From: Methanobacteriota archaeon
GTDB lineage: Archaea > Thermoplasmatota > DTKX01 > VGTL01
Direction: 5' to 3'
Assembly (NCBI GenBank): GCA_016874675.1
Contig: VGTL01000013.1
Span: 1-51,479 of the forward strand
DNA length: 51,479 nt
In this document: piece after piece, positions 1 through 7,142 of the stretch
Layout: each line of letters starts with the position of its first letter
Numbering within the stretch: the first letter of the stretch is position 1
Notes under the pieces: generated by a model
The model's input: the letters and a program-made list of their open reading frames with translations, nothing else
Databases searched by the model: none
Told to the model about the DNA's origin: nothing
Made by a program: the position numbers and the translations under genes

Positions 1-20
1 GATCTTCCGGACGAAGCTCA

Positions 21-94
21 TGTAGTGTATACATTGTACACCACATATATAAGCCTGTCTATTACCGGTGGTGGCATGTTCGTTATACACTACA
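21..94. repeat. 11-bp inverted repeat flanking a TATA-like promoter
   Basis: TGTAGTGTATA at 21-31 and its exact complement TATACACTACA at 84-94 enclose a TATA-like stretch (44-52) and an ATG at 76 that lies about 27 bases downstream. No recognisable protein starts at that ATG. The arrangement could be an operator pair around a promoter or the ends of a small non-autonomous element. Only the repeat itself is seen directly. Confidence 0.5.
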
Positions 95-268
95 GGGGCT
101 CAATTCAACCAGCTATTGCCGCAATAGCATCTGAATTGCCCGTGAAAAGGTCTGCTTCAATATGTACTGGCATCAATCCAGTTGGATATTCGGGAAAAAC
201 CGTTGATTTGTGCACATACAAACGGGCTGGAAGTGGCGCTCACGCGCCCAAAGACCGTGGAGCGGCCG
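95..268. other. AT-richer stretch without a recognisable gene
   Basis: This segment is visibly less GC-rich than the genes downstream. An open frame from ATG 76 runs through it, but its product resembles no family I know, and from about 240 onward it is only a shadow of the winged-helix remnant in another frame. I see no RNA gene or repeat beyond the inverted repeat upstream. Confidence 0.4.
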
Positions 269-370
269 GTCGTCAACGACGAGGCCGTCGGGTACCACCT
301 GCGCAAGCTCGCGCGCGAGGGGAGGCCGGCCCGGGACCGGAAGGGGAGGGCGAGGGTGTATTATCCGGTC
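269..370 (+). pseudogene. remnant of a winged-helix regulator C-terminus
   Basis: Frame 2 of this stretch reads VVNDEAVGYHLRKL, then a basic segment and VYYPV. This parallels the end of the intact tandem winged-helix protein at 2146-2520 (VVSNDVVKYHTRKL ... RYFPLEK): recognition helix, wing and final strand in the same order. There is no matching N-terminal wing helix-turn-helix upstream, so it looks like a decayed or truncated paralogue. It may instead be the tail of a very short gene starting at 182. The similarity is short, so confidence is moderate. Confidence 0.45.
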
Positions 371-394
371 CAAAAACAGGGCCAATGGGTTTGA

Positions 395-643
395 GCGGCT
401 GGAAGAGGGCAGACGGCATGATCAGGAGAATCCCTCCCTGGCAGCGTTCTAACGTCAAATAACGTAAACCTTGGTTTTTTAACGTTATCCTCCTGCCGAA
501 GAATCATGCCTATTGCCGCGCTTTTTATGAAATCATGTCAGTATATTGTCATGGATTTCAATTCCCTCCTCGGTCCAAGGCCGAGCGGAGGCAGCCAATC
601 GGTCGACGGCCCATCCGAAGGCCCAGGCCCGGGAAGTCCCCCT
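395..643. other. intergenic region with a promoter-like motif copy
   Basis: No convincing gene. It contains at 447-470 a sequence matching 19 of 24 bases of 2088-2111, which lies just upstream of the winged-helix gene at 2146. Four AACGT pentamers (one inside AACGTTA) cluster at 451-488. A copied regulatory segment is plausible but unproved. Confidence 0.35.
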
Positions 644-1987
644 TCACCGGGCAGGAGGTTTGACCGGTTCCCGACCCGCGGCCCCGGTCGGATTCCCATC
701 CGGGGTCATGAGCAGCCATTTCCAGGCCGGGATGTGGACGATCCTCCTCTCGCCGGACTTATCGTCCCCCTCGTAGTCCCAGGTGACGATCATAAGGTTC
801 TTGCACCGGAGCGATTCAGCCCCCGCGAGCAGGCTCCTCCTCTCCCGGTTGTCCACCTCGTCCCTCCCGGACGCGTGTGTGACCTGCACCAGGGCCGTAA
901 CGGTATTGCCGCGCCGGACGACGAAGTCGATCTCCCGGTCCTGGTAGTCCTTCCAGAAGAAGAGCTCGGTGGTGCGGTCCAGCGCCCTCCTTCTCAGGAG
1001 CTCGAGGAAGACCGCGTTCTCGAGCTGCGCCCCGCGGTCTTTGGCCGGCGAGAGCGACAGGGCGTTCATCAGCCCGGTGTCGATGACATACGCCTTCTTC
1101 GGGGAGTTCAGGATCTCCTTCGGCTTGGGCGAGTATTTGTCAAGAACAAAGACCAGGTACGCCTCCGAAAGGTAATCCACGTAGTTCCTTGCCGTGTGGA
1201 CGCTTCCGAGGCCGAAGGTGTTCTTGAGCTTGTTGTAGGTGAGCGGGCGGGCAAGATTCGACACGATGCTCGCCGCCATCTCCCGGAATGTCTTTGCGTG
1301 CCTTATGCGGTACCTCGCCAGGATGTCCCTGGTTATGATGCTCGTGTACAGGGACGAAAGGTAGATGTTCCCCATGGCCGGCTCGGCCACCACCTCCGGG
1401 AACCCGCCCCCGGCCAGATAGGAGGCTAGCGCGCGCCGGAGCGCTGCCTTTCCGGCGGTCGTGGGGCGTGCCTCCAGGCCCTGCCACGCGGCATACTCCC
1501 GGAACGAGAACGGGAATACCTCAATCTGGATGAACCGCCCGGTGAGGTGCGTGGCAAGCTCCCGGCTGAGCATGTGGGCGCTGCTCCCGCTCACGAACAC
1601 CTTCATCCCCGAGCGCTGGAGCCGGTTCACGAAGAGCTCCCAGGCCGGGACGTTCTGCACCTCGTCGAGGAAGAGGTATTCGAAGGCGCCGTGAATCTCG
1701 TGGAGCGCCCCTAATATGACGTCGAGGTCCTCCCTGCCGGCCGCCGCGAGCCTCTCGTCGTCGAAATCGACCGACGCGAACCGGCGGTCCCCCAGGAGCT
1801 GGCGGGTGAACACCGTCTTCCCGGACCTCCTCACGCCGGTCGTCACCTTCGCGACACCGGCGGAAGCGAACCGTCGCCAGGGGGCGAGGGCCTCTCGCTC
1901 CAGGACCCTTCCGCCGCCCGGGACCGGCGATGACTGCGCGGCCTGGTCCTCCAGGACCTCCCGTATCGCGCTCCGCTGCATGTGCAT
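644..1987 (-). CDS. AAA ATPase with C-terminal DUF4143 domain
   Basis: ATPase of the AAA_14/DUF4143 family, common as accessory genes in archaea and anaerobic bacteria, with no settled function. Walker A is GVRRSGKT (about residues 51-58), Walker B is YLFLDEVQ (104-111), followed by VSGSSA as a sensor-1-like strand (132-137). The C-terminal third holds the DUF4143 region, with REIDFVV and then a short strand with Gln-Val near residues 350-375, resembling the E-x-D...(E/Q)-x-K core of the restriction-endonuclease fold. At 447 residues it has about the usual family length. Two ATGs lie six bases apart (1987 and 1981); a TATA box at 2001-2014 is about 26 bases from the second, so ATG 1981 on a leaderless message is the better start. 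Genes 2.1-3.2 kb beside it are also accessory types (regulator, toxin-antitoxin). Confidence 0.88.
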   Translation of the reverse strand: MHMQRSAIREVLEDQAAQSSPVPGGGRVLEREALAPWRRFASAGVAKVTTGVRRSGKTVFTRQLLGDRRFASVDFDDERLAAAGREDLDVILGALHEIHGAFEYLFLDEVQNVPAWELFVNRLQRSGMKVFVSGSSAHMLSRELATHLTGRFIQIEVFPFSFREYAAWQGLEARPTTAGKAALRRALASYLAGGGFPEVVAEPAMGNIYLSSLYTSIITRDILARYRIRHAKTFREMAASIVSNLARPLTYNKLKNTFGLGSVHTARNYVDYLSEAYLVFVLDKYSPKPKEILNSPKKAYVIDTGLMNALSLSPAKDRGAQLENAVFLELLRRRALDRTTELFFWKDYQDREIDFVVRRGNTVTALVQVTHASGRDEVDNRERRSLLAGAESLRCKNLMIVTWDYEGDDKSGERRIVHIPAWKWLLMTPDGNPTGAAGREPVKPPAR

Positions 1988-2000
1988 TCATAGTGCAAGC

Positions 2001-2014
2001 TTTATATTTAAAGT
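2001..2014 (-). promoter_or_regulatory. TATA box for the DUF4143 ATPase
   Basis: The minus strand reads TTTAAATATAAAG here. Its centre is about 26 bases before ATG 1981, the spacing expected for a leaderless archaeal transcript. Confidence 0.55.
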
Positions 2015-2022
2015 TTGCAGTG

Positions 2023-2038
2023 GCAATGCACACATTGC
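2023..2038. promoter_or_regulatory. palindromic operator candidate GCAATG-N4-CATTGC
   Basis: A perfect 6+6 dyad sits directly upstream of the ATPase TATA box, over the TFB-recognition position, between two divergent genes. A repressor bound here would be expected to block TFB/TBP. The neighbouring winged-helix protein is the obvious candidate binder; that link is inference. Confidence 0.45.
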
Positions 2039-2145
2039 AACCCTGACCGGACGGCGGGCAAGCCCGGGAAACTCCCGCCTGGGAACATTCTAGCGTCAAA
2101 TGATACAAACCATCGATTGTTGACCGTGGCCGCATACAGCACTGC

Positions 2146-2520
2146 ATGACGGAGTATCAGGGCGAGCACTACACGGCCCTGAAAAGGGCCCTGAGGCTGT
2201 CCAACAGCGTCATCGTCTACCACCTTCTCGTCTTGGAGCGCGAGGGCTTCATCAAGTCATTGCGCGACGGGACGATGAAGCGGTTCTACCTGGTCTCGGT
2301 CAAGACCCCGGAGGTCAGGAAAAGGACGCCGGAAGAGATAGACGCCGAGATCCTTGCGGTCGTCGAGCAGAGGCCCGGCATGACCCACAAGGATCTCATG
2401 GAGCACCTCGTGGTCTCAAACGACGTCGTCAAGTACCACACCCGAAAGCTCGTGCGCGCCCGAAGGATGCTGAGCTCGAAGGACGGGAAGACGCGCAGGT
2501 ATTTCCCGCTTGAAAAATGA
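2146..2520 (+). CDS. tandem winged-helix transcriptional regulator
   Basis: A 124-residue protein with two winged-helix modules. The first has HYTALKRALRLSNSVIVYHL as its helix-turn-helix (about residues 8-27) and a wing ending in KRFYLV. The second spans about 63-124, with the recognition helix near SNDVVKYHTRKL and a final strand RRYFPLEK. This is the archaeal MarR/ArsR-like type used by small DNA-binding regulators. The frame stays open upstream to 2104 and encodes VDRGRIQHC, which fits the first helix these proteins normally have, so ATG 2146 probably shortens the protein; an ATT at 2116 would be the only start-like codon giving the full helix. It is transcribed away from the ATPase gene and may regulate it and itself. 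A decayed relative lies at 269-370. Confidence 0.8.
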   Translation: MTEYQGEHYTALKRALRLSNSVIVYHLLVLEREGFIKSLRDGTMKRFYLVSVKTPEVRKRTPEEIDAEILAVVEQRPGMTHKDLMEHLVVSNDVVKYHTRKLVRARRMLSSKDGKTRRYFPLEK

Positions 2521-2521
2521 A

Positions 2522-3001
2522 TCACCGGTTTCCCATCATCCAGGTCCCAAGCACCTCCGAGGCGGTCATTACACGCCCCCGAAGGAGCCTCTTGACGGCC
2601 GGTGCGAACAGCTTCCTGTCTCCCGTGACAAGGACGCAATCGCGGCCCTCGTCCAGTCGGTGAAGGGCAAATGCGACGATGGGGCGGTCCTTGCGGTCCG
2701 TGACGCATGACCTTGTCAGGTCGATCTCGGACTGCCGGACGGCGTCCGAGACGCGCACCTTCACGCTCGGAAACGTTCCGAGGAACTCCAGCAGCGTTCC
2801 GGGGGAAACCCCCTTCCTTCCCAGCACCTTCCCGAGCTCGTCCAGGACGTAATCCAGAAGCACCACCGGAACATGACGGTGGTCGGCCTCTTCGAGCAGC
2901 CAGGCCGGATTGCCGTACGGATAAAGGATCGCCGAATAGAATATGTTGGTGTCGACAATCAGTTCAGGCGAACCTCTTGTACTTCTTTGCGAATAATTCA
3001 T
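2522..3001 (-). CDS. PIN-domain ribonuclease, VapC-like toxin
   Basis: Predicted Mg-dependent single-strand RNase of the PIN fold, here 159 residues. The four acidic positions of PIN active sites are visible: Asp17 in VDTNIF, Glu55 in LDELGKV, Asp105 in DRKDRPIV and Asp128 in VTGDRKL. Its start overlaps the end of the upstream RHH gene by 38 bases, the usual antitoxin-first, translationally coupled arrangement. The sequence is closer to the stand-alone PIN_3-like group than to classical VapC, so the exact RNA target cannot be guessed. It probably acts as a toxin neutralised by the partner at 2964-3197. Confidence 0.85.
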   Translation of the reverse strand: MNYSQRSTRGSPELIVDTNIFYSAILYPYGNPAWLLEEADHRHVPVVLLDYVLDELGKVLGRKGVSPGTLLEFLGTFPSVKVRVSDAVRQSEIDLTRSCVTDRKDRPIVAFALHRLDEGRDCVLVTGDRKLFAPAVKRLLRGRVMTASEVLGTWMMGNR

Positions 3002-3197
3002 CCGCGGCCCCGTCCCTCAATCTATCGAGGTCCTCCGGCTTGAAGCCGTTCTCGGCCAGTGTCCGGACCATGTCCAGCCTGATAAGCTCCCGGATGGCCT
3101 CGCGCACGACCTCGCTGCGGCTCTTGTACAGCCCTTTCCTGACCTTGGAATCAAGGTAGTCCAACAGGCCGGGCGTGACCTCGATGCTGATATTCAT
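2964..3197 (-). CDS. ribbon-helix-helix antitoxin
   Basis: A 77-residue protein beginning MNISIEVTPGLLDYLDSKV, the short beta strand and first helix of a ribbon-helix-helix (CopG/VapB-like) DNA-binding domain; the second helix is SRSEVVREAIREL. The C-terminal part after about residue 48 is charged and would wrap the toxin. ATG 3197 is chosen because GGTGAT, complementary to the 16S tail, ends three bases before it and because the longer open frame upstream looks non-coding. It precedes and overlaps the PIN gene. A palindrome in the promoter (3223-3236) is a likely autoregulatory site. Confidence 0.82.
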   Translation of the reverse strand: MNISIEVTPGLLDYLDSKVRKGLYKSRSEVVREAIRELIRLDMVRTLAENGFKPEDLDRLRDGAADELFAKKYKRFA

Positions 3198-3222
3198 GCA
3201 ATCACCGACGCTATCATCATCT

Positions 3223-3236
3223 ATTAGCGGGCTAAT
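3223..3236. promoter_or_regulatory. palindrome ATTAGC-N2-GCTAAT, likely VapB operator
   Basis: A perfect 6+6 dyad lies next to a minus-strand TATA-like sequence (3232-3240), between promoter and start codon of the RHH antitoxin. RHH antitoxins commonly bind such short dyads to repress their own operon. The binding is inferred, the palindrome is seen. Confidence 0.55.
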
Positions 3237-3335
3237 ATACATTTCGATTGCCTTCCTCCACACCCCGCAAGGGGGATGACAAAGCTTGAGCTGAAGATGC
3301 ATATAAACCGATCCGGAAGGGGTCGGCGAAAGTGC

Positions 3336-3575
3336 TCAGAAAAGCCTCTTCACCTGCACCCCCATGGCCTCGAGCTTCTCGAAGCCCTTGCGGGTGAGGA
3401 AGTACACGGTCTGGTTCTCGCGCTTTTGCTTGATGAGCCAGCCCTGCTTGACCAGGACCTCGACGAGAAGGCCGCAGAGAGTGAGCGAGTTCACCGGCCT
3501 GGGGATGTAGTCGTCCTCGTGGGCCGGCCTCGTGGTGGCGTCGTAATCCAGGTCCTCGGTCCAGTCCTCGGCCAT
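3336..3575 (-). CDS. small winged-helix-like protein
   Basis: A 79-residue protein whose second half (GLLVEVLVKQGWLIKQKREN, then VYFLTRKGFEKLEAMG) looks like the last helix, wing and final helix of a winged-helix fold as in PadR or phage-type repressors. The N-terminal 25 residues are acidic. ATG 3575 is selected because the frame upstream reads into the promoter of the divergent TPR gene. A minus-strand TATA-like site lies at about 3614-3621. The first helix-turn-helix helix is not obvious, so it may be a dimerisation or protein-binding version. I do not recognise a named family. Confidence 0.6.
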   Translation of the reverse strand: MAEDWTEDLDYDATTRPAHEDDYIPRPVNSLTLCGLLVEVLVKQGWLIKQKRENQTVYFLTRKGFEKLEAMGVQVKRLF

Positions 3576-3676
3576 CGGGTTGCCCTCGGAAATGGAAATG
3601 GCTTTTGCGAATATAAGACTATCCCCGTGGAAAGGAATATTAGCGGACAGGACAATGCCGCTACGGAAGTGCTCGG

Positions 3677-4795
3677 ATGATCCGCTGCCCCGCCTGCGGG
3701 ACCGCCAACATGGACGGCTCGACCATATGCAAGAAGTGCCGCCAGGCCCTGCCCGCGACGGGCCCGGCGCCCGGGCCGCCGGCACCGGAGAGGCGCAACG
3801 CCCGGGAGCTCTTGGAGGAGCTCAAGGCCCTGGACCCGGTCTCCGTCGAGCCCCCGGGGGTCGTCCGCTCGCTGGTGGACATGCTGCTCCAGGCCGACAT
3901 CCCGGTGCTCATCGAGAACTACCCGGCCCAGCCCGTTTCCGACATTCAGAAGTTCCTCGCCGGGATGGTCGAGGAGAAGCTCGAGGAGCTCGAGCGGCAC
4001 ACGGGCGCGCCCGTCAGGGATTCGCTGCTGATGCTCTACCTGGGCTGCGCCGCCTACATCAACGGGGACTTCGAGCGCGCCCTGGGCCGCTTCACGGTGG
4101 CGGCCGAGACCGACCGGACGGACGCGGTCGCCGAGTACGACCGGGGCATGGCCCTCCAGTCACTGGGCCGCTACGAGGAGGCGATGGAGTCGTTCACGCG
4201 GGCCATCTCCCTGCGGCCGGAGTTCGAGCAGGCCTGGGCCAACAAGGCCCGCACCCTAGTGCTCCAGGGCCGGGGCAAGGACGCGCTGGAGTACTTCGAG
4301 CGCGCCCTGTGCCTGGACCGCAGCGACCCGGTGGCCTGGTTCGGCAAGGGCGCGACCGAGGAGGACATCGGGCAGTACGAGGAGGCCCTGCGCTGCCTGG
4401 ACACGGCAATAAGGCTCCGTCCGGACTTCGTCCAGGCCTGGAACTACAAGGGCGACGCGCTGTACCATCTGGGGCGCGTCGAGGAGGCCAGGAAGGCCTA
4501 CGAGAGCGCCCTGCTGGTCCGGCCCCACGACTTCGATGCCTGGAACAACCTGGGCATCGTGCACTTCACCATGAAGAGCCTGGACAAGGCCCTGGACGCC
4601 TTCAACAAGGCCCTGATGGTCCGGGTGGAGTCCGACGACGCCTGGCTCAACAAGGGCACCGTGCTGGAGCTCAAGGGCGACCTCCAGGAGGCGCTGGCCT
4701 GCTACGACCGCGCCCTGCGCCTCAACCCGGAGTGCGACCAGGCCCGGAAGGCCCGGGAGAAGCTCTACACCCTGGGCATGACGAGCGGGCTTTGA
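3677..4795 (+). CDS. zinc-ribbon TPR protein
   Basis: A 372-residue soluble protein. It begins with a zinc ribbon (CPAC at 4-7, CKKC at 18-21), followed by a Pro/Ala linker and a helical spacer (about 35-110). From about residue 112 to the end there are seven to eight 34-residue tetratricopeptide repeats with the usual W-x3-G-x2-Y...A...F pattern (for example AWNNLGIVHFTMKSLDKAL). Such proteins are protein-protein scaffolds; the partner is unknown. It converges on the DUF835 gene, with a short C-rich repeat between them. The start ATG 3677 begins directly at the zinc ribbon, which supports it. A TATA-like AATATT lies about 35 bases upstream. Confidence 0.85.
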   Translation: MIRCPACGTANMDGSTICKKCRQALPATGPAPGPPAPERRNARELLEELKALDPVSVEPPGVVRSLVDMLLQADIPVLIENYPAQPVSDIQKFLAGMVEEKLEELERHTGAPVRDSLLMLYLGCAAYINGDFERALGRFTVAAETDRTDAVAEYDRGMALQSLGRYEEAMESFTRAISLRPEFEQAWANKARTLVLQGRGKDALEYFERALCLDRSDPVAWFGKGATEEDIGQYEEALRCLDTAIRLRPDFVQAWNYKGDALYHLGRVEEARKAYESALLVRPHDFDAWNNLGIVHFTMKSLDKALDAFNKALMVRVESDDAWLNKGTVLELKGDLQEALACYDRALRLNPECDQARKAREKLYTLGMTSGL

Positions 4796-4798
4796 GAA

Positions 4799-4846
4799 CC
4801 CTTGCGCCCCGCGCCTTCCACCCTGCACCCTGCACCCTGCGCCTTC
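4799..4846. repeat. short tandem C-rich units of the dispersed hairpin family
   Basis: Between two convergent stop codons there are three near-copies of CACCCTG followed by CGCCTTCC. This matches one arm of the hairpin repeats seen elsewhere (for example 40650-40705), without its partner arm. Confidence 0.5.
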
Positions 4847-5806
4847 CTAGATTATCTCCGCCTCCGCGGCGATCTTTTGGAACTCGCCCGGGGTCAGGGA
4901 GCTCGGCGGGACCTGTATCAGCAGGTTCCCCTTGCGGACTCGCGCGAGGTCCTTGAGGTGCGTCACGGCGCGGTAGAGCTCGTTGAAGCCGACCTCGGCT
5001 ATGAGCAGGTCTATGCCGTCCAGGAGAAGGATTGCCCGGTCCTTGGACAGGAACTGGGTCAGCCGCTCGAAGAGCTCGGCGGGCCGGTCGGGACGCACGA
5101 CGTCCGGGTGGGAGGCCCGGCTCAGCCAGTGGAACTCGGTCCAGGCGGGCATGAGCGCCTGCTCCCTAAGCGAATCCGGGAAGGTCCGCACCACGCACAT
5201 CAGCTGGCGGTCGCACCGGGCCGCCTCGGCGGCGATGCGGTAGGCCCGCTTCCCGCCGGACTTGAGCACGTAGGTATGGCCCTCGACCATCTTGAGCGCC
5301 GGGAGGAAGCTGTCGGGGGGGTTCTCGTCCGAGAAAATGAGCCGCGCAAGCCGGCTCATCTTGCGGTACTGTCCCTCCTCCAGAGCGCGCCTGTCCAGGG
5401 AGATGATGGTGATGGAATCCCTGTGGTGGGTATCGTCGCGGATGTAGCTGTAGAACTTGAAGACGTTGGCGAAGTCGTTGGCGCTGACCAGGTGGGTGAA
5501 TATGTCCAGGAGCAATATGGTCTTTTGGTGCTTCTCGAGGAACCGCTCCCGCCGGGCGTTTATCTGGTCTATCATCGCCGGCTTGAGCGCGCCCGGCACC
5601 GACACGTCGGTGACCCAGGTGATGTCCACCTTGTCCGCCACGGCGAGGCGGTGGCGCGCTAGCTCCGGCGGCTCGCCGGTGATGTAGAGCCCGGCCCGGC
5701 CGGTGCGGACATGGCCCTCGAAGACGGCCACGGACATGCCCGGGGAGGTCTCGTCGACGAGGTATGTCCCGCCGCCCTGGAGCGGCCCGTAGTGGTCTGT
5801 CGTCAA
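4847..5806 (-). CDS. tandem DUF835 protein
   Basis: A 319-residue protein with two copies of DUF835, an archaeal domain of RecA-like/KaiC-like appearance without a P-loop. Copy one spans about 13-150 (GTYLVDE ... ITWVTD ... TILLLDIFTHLVSANDF ... ITIISLD) and copy two about 173-312 (HTYVLK ... FHWLSR ... AILLLDGIDLLIAEVGF ... NLLIQVPP). DUF835 is often found with signalling domains in methanogens and Thermoplasmata, and its role is unknown. No Walker A is visible. The start is TTG 5806; no better codon exists before the first domain. A TATA-like site at about 5856-5864 is shared with the divergent dehydrogenase. It may belong with the other signalling-type proteins in this window. Confidence 0.82.
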   Translation of the reverse strand: MTTDHYGPLQGGGTYLVDETSPGMSVAVFEGHVRTGRAGLYITGEPPELARHRLAVADKVDITWVTDVSVPGALKPAMIDQINARRERFLEKHQKTILLLDIFTHLVSANDFANVFKFYSYIRDDTHHRDSITIISLDRRALEEGQYRKMSRLARLIFSDENPPDSFLPALKMVEGHTYVLKSGGKRAYRIAAEAARCDRQLMCVVRTFPDSLREQALMPAWTEFHWLSRASHPDVVRPDRPAELFERLTQFLSKDRAILLLDGIDLLIAEVGFNELYRAVTHLKDLARVRKGNLLIQVPPSSLTPGEFQKIAAEAEII

Positions 5807-5955
5807 CCTTTGACCCCCGCCGGTGGTCCGGCCCTCCCAACAGTACGCGCTGGAGCGTATTTATTCTTATCTGCCGGCCTCCCGGCGGCCTCCCGTCCCG
5901 ATGTCAGAAATCATAAAATACGGTCATTTCGATTCTCCAAGCGGGGTGGATCACC

Positions 5956-6810
5956 ATGCACCACAAGATAGCGGTAATCGGCGCGGGCCAGATGGGGAAC
6001 GGCATCGCCCAGGTCGCCGCGGCGGCCGGGTTCGAGGTCGTGATGCGGGACATAGAGCAGAGGTTCGTCGACAACGGCCTCAAGACCATCGACAAGAACC
6101 TGGGGCGCATGGTGGAGAAGGGCAAGCTCCCGGCCGAGGAGAAGCAGAAGATACTGGGCCGCATCAAGGGCACGCTGGAGCTCAAGGACTGCTACGACGC
6201 CATGGTGGTCGTGGAGGCCATAATAGAGAGGGCCGACCTCAAAAAGCAGCTCTTCAAGGAGCTGGACCAGAACTGCCCGCCGGAGACCATCCTCGCCTCC
6301 AACACCTCCTCGATATCGATCACCGAGCTTGCGGCCAGCACGAAGCGGCCGGACCGGTTCATCGGGATGCACTTCATGAACCCGGTGCCGGTGATGAAGC
6401 TCGTCGAGATAATAAAAGGCGTCGCCACCTCCGAGGAGACCACCCGCGCGATCGTGGAGCTATCCAGGAAGATGGGCAAGGAGCCGGTCGAGGCCAACGA
6501 CTACCCGGGCTTCATAGTGAACCGCATCCTCATGCCCATGATAAACGAGGCCTGCTTCGCCCTCATGGAGGGCGTGGGCACCAGGGAGGGCATCGACACC
6601 TGCATGAAGCTCGGCACCAACGCCCCGATGGGCCCGCTGGAGCTCGCCGACCTCATCGGCCTGGACACCTGCCTGGCCATCATGGACGTCCTCTACTGCG
6701 GCCTGGGCGACCCGAAGTACCGCGCCTGCCCGCTTTTGAAGAAGATGGTGGCCGCCGGCAGGCTCGGAAGGAAGACGGGAATGGGCTTCTACGACTATAC
6801 GAAGAAATGA
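5956..6810 (+). CDS. hbd: 3-hydroxyacyl-CoA (3-hydroxybutyryl-CoA) dehydrogenase
   Basis: Cytoplasmic NAD(P)-dependent enzyme that interconverts (S)-3-hydroxyacyl-CoA and 3-oxoacyl-CoA in beta-oxidation or butyrate-type pathways. The Rossmann motif GAGQMG is at 9-14. The catalytic dyad is visible as His140 and Glu152 in [13 protein letters not shown], and the C-terminal domain starts with the conserved [12 protein letters not shown]. At 284 residues it has the length of single-domain Hbd/PaaH proteins, without a fused crotonase. ATG 5956 gives the conserved start of the Rossmann strand. A TATA-like CATAAAATAC lies about 40 bases upstream. A crotonase lies 3.9 kb downstream on the same strand and could supply the preceding step. 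Confidence 0.93.
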   Translation: MHHKIAVIGAGQMGNGIAQVAAAAGFEVVMRDIEQRFVDNGLKTIDKNLGRMVEKGKLPAEEKQKILGRIKGTLELKDCYDAMVVVEAIIERADLKKQLFKELDQNCPPETILASNTSSISITELAASTKRPDRFIGMHFMNPVPVMKLVEIIKGVATSEETTRAIVELSRKMGKEPVEANDYPGFIVNRILMPMINEACFALMEGVGTREGIDTCMKLGTNAPMGPLELADLIGLDTCLAIMDVLYCGLGDPKYRACPLLKKMVAAGRLGRKTGMGFYDYTKK

Positions 6811-6818
6811 GAGCGCTG

Positions 6819-7097
6819 GGAAAGGCAGGAAGGGAGCAAGGGAGCAAGGCAGCAAGGGAGCAAGGCAGCAAGGGAGCAAGGCAGCAAGGGAGCAAGGCAG
6901 CAAGGGAAGGCAGCAAGGGAGCAAGGGAGCAAGGGAGCAAGGCAGCAAGGGAGCAAGGCAGCAAGGGAAGGCGGGAAGGCAGAAAGGGAGAAGGGCGGCA
7001 GGGGGACGGAACGACAAGTCGTCCCCTTGCTGCCTTGCTGCCTTGCTGCCTTGCTGCCTTGCTGCCTTGATCCCTTGCTGCCTTGATCCCTTGCTGC
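6819..7097. repeat. hairpin repeat: AGCAAGG tandem arms around a GGGGAC...GTCGTCCCC core
   Basis: The left arm (6819-7000) is built from repeated GGGAGCAA and GGCAGCAA octamers, with some GGAAGGCA units near the end. The core at 7002-7026 reads GGGGACGGAACGACAAGTCG then TCCCC. The right arm (7027-7097) is repeated TTGCTGCC, the complement of the left units. The arms differ in length (about 180 and 70 bases). The transcript could fold into a long imperfect hairpin. It fills the gap between two co-directional genes, so it may attenuate or terminate. Open frames through it encode only low-complexity Gly-Ser-Lys-Ala-Arg-Gln repeats and are not genes. Confidence 0.85.
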
Positions 7098-7107
7098 CCG
7101 CTGACTC

Positions 7108-7119
7108 GTTTTTTATATT
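7108..7119 (+). promoter_or_regulatory. TATA box for the STAND-like ATPase
   Basis: TTTTTTATATT is centred about 28 bases before ATG 7143, immediately after the hairpin repeat. This spacing predicts a leaderless message and confirms the start. Confidence 0.6.
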
Positions 7120-7142
7120 CATAATGCCATGATTCCCCCGGC

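Noticed and set aside
506-1429. 307-residue plus-strand frame
   Set aside because: It is antisense to the DUF4143 ATPase, whose Walker motifs and DUF4143 blocks are clear; the plus frame shows only composition-driven Pro/Gly/Arg residues.
6819-7142. Open frames through the AGCAAGG repeats encoding Gly-Ser-Lys-Ala-Arg-Gln or Leu-Pro-Cys-Ser repeats
   Set aside because: They are three-frame readings of an 8-base tandem repeat; they occur on both strands at every hairpin locus and have no start signals or recognisable domain.
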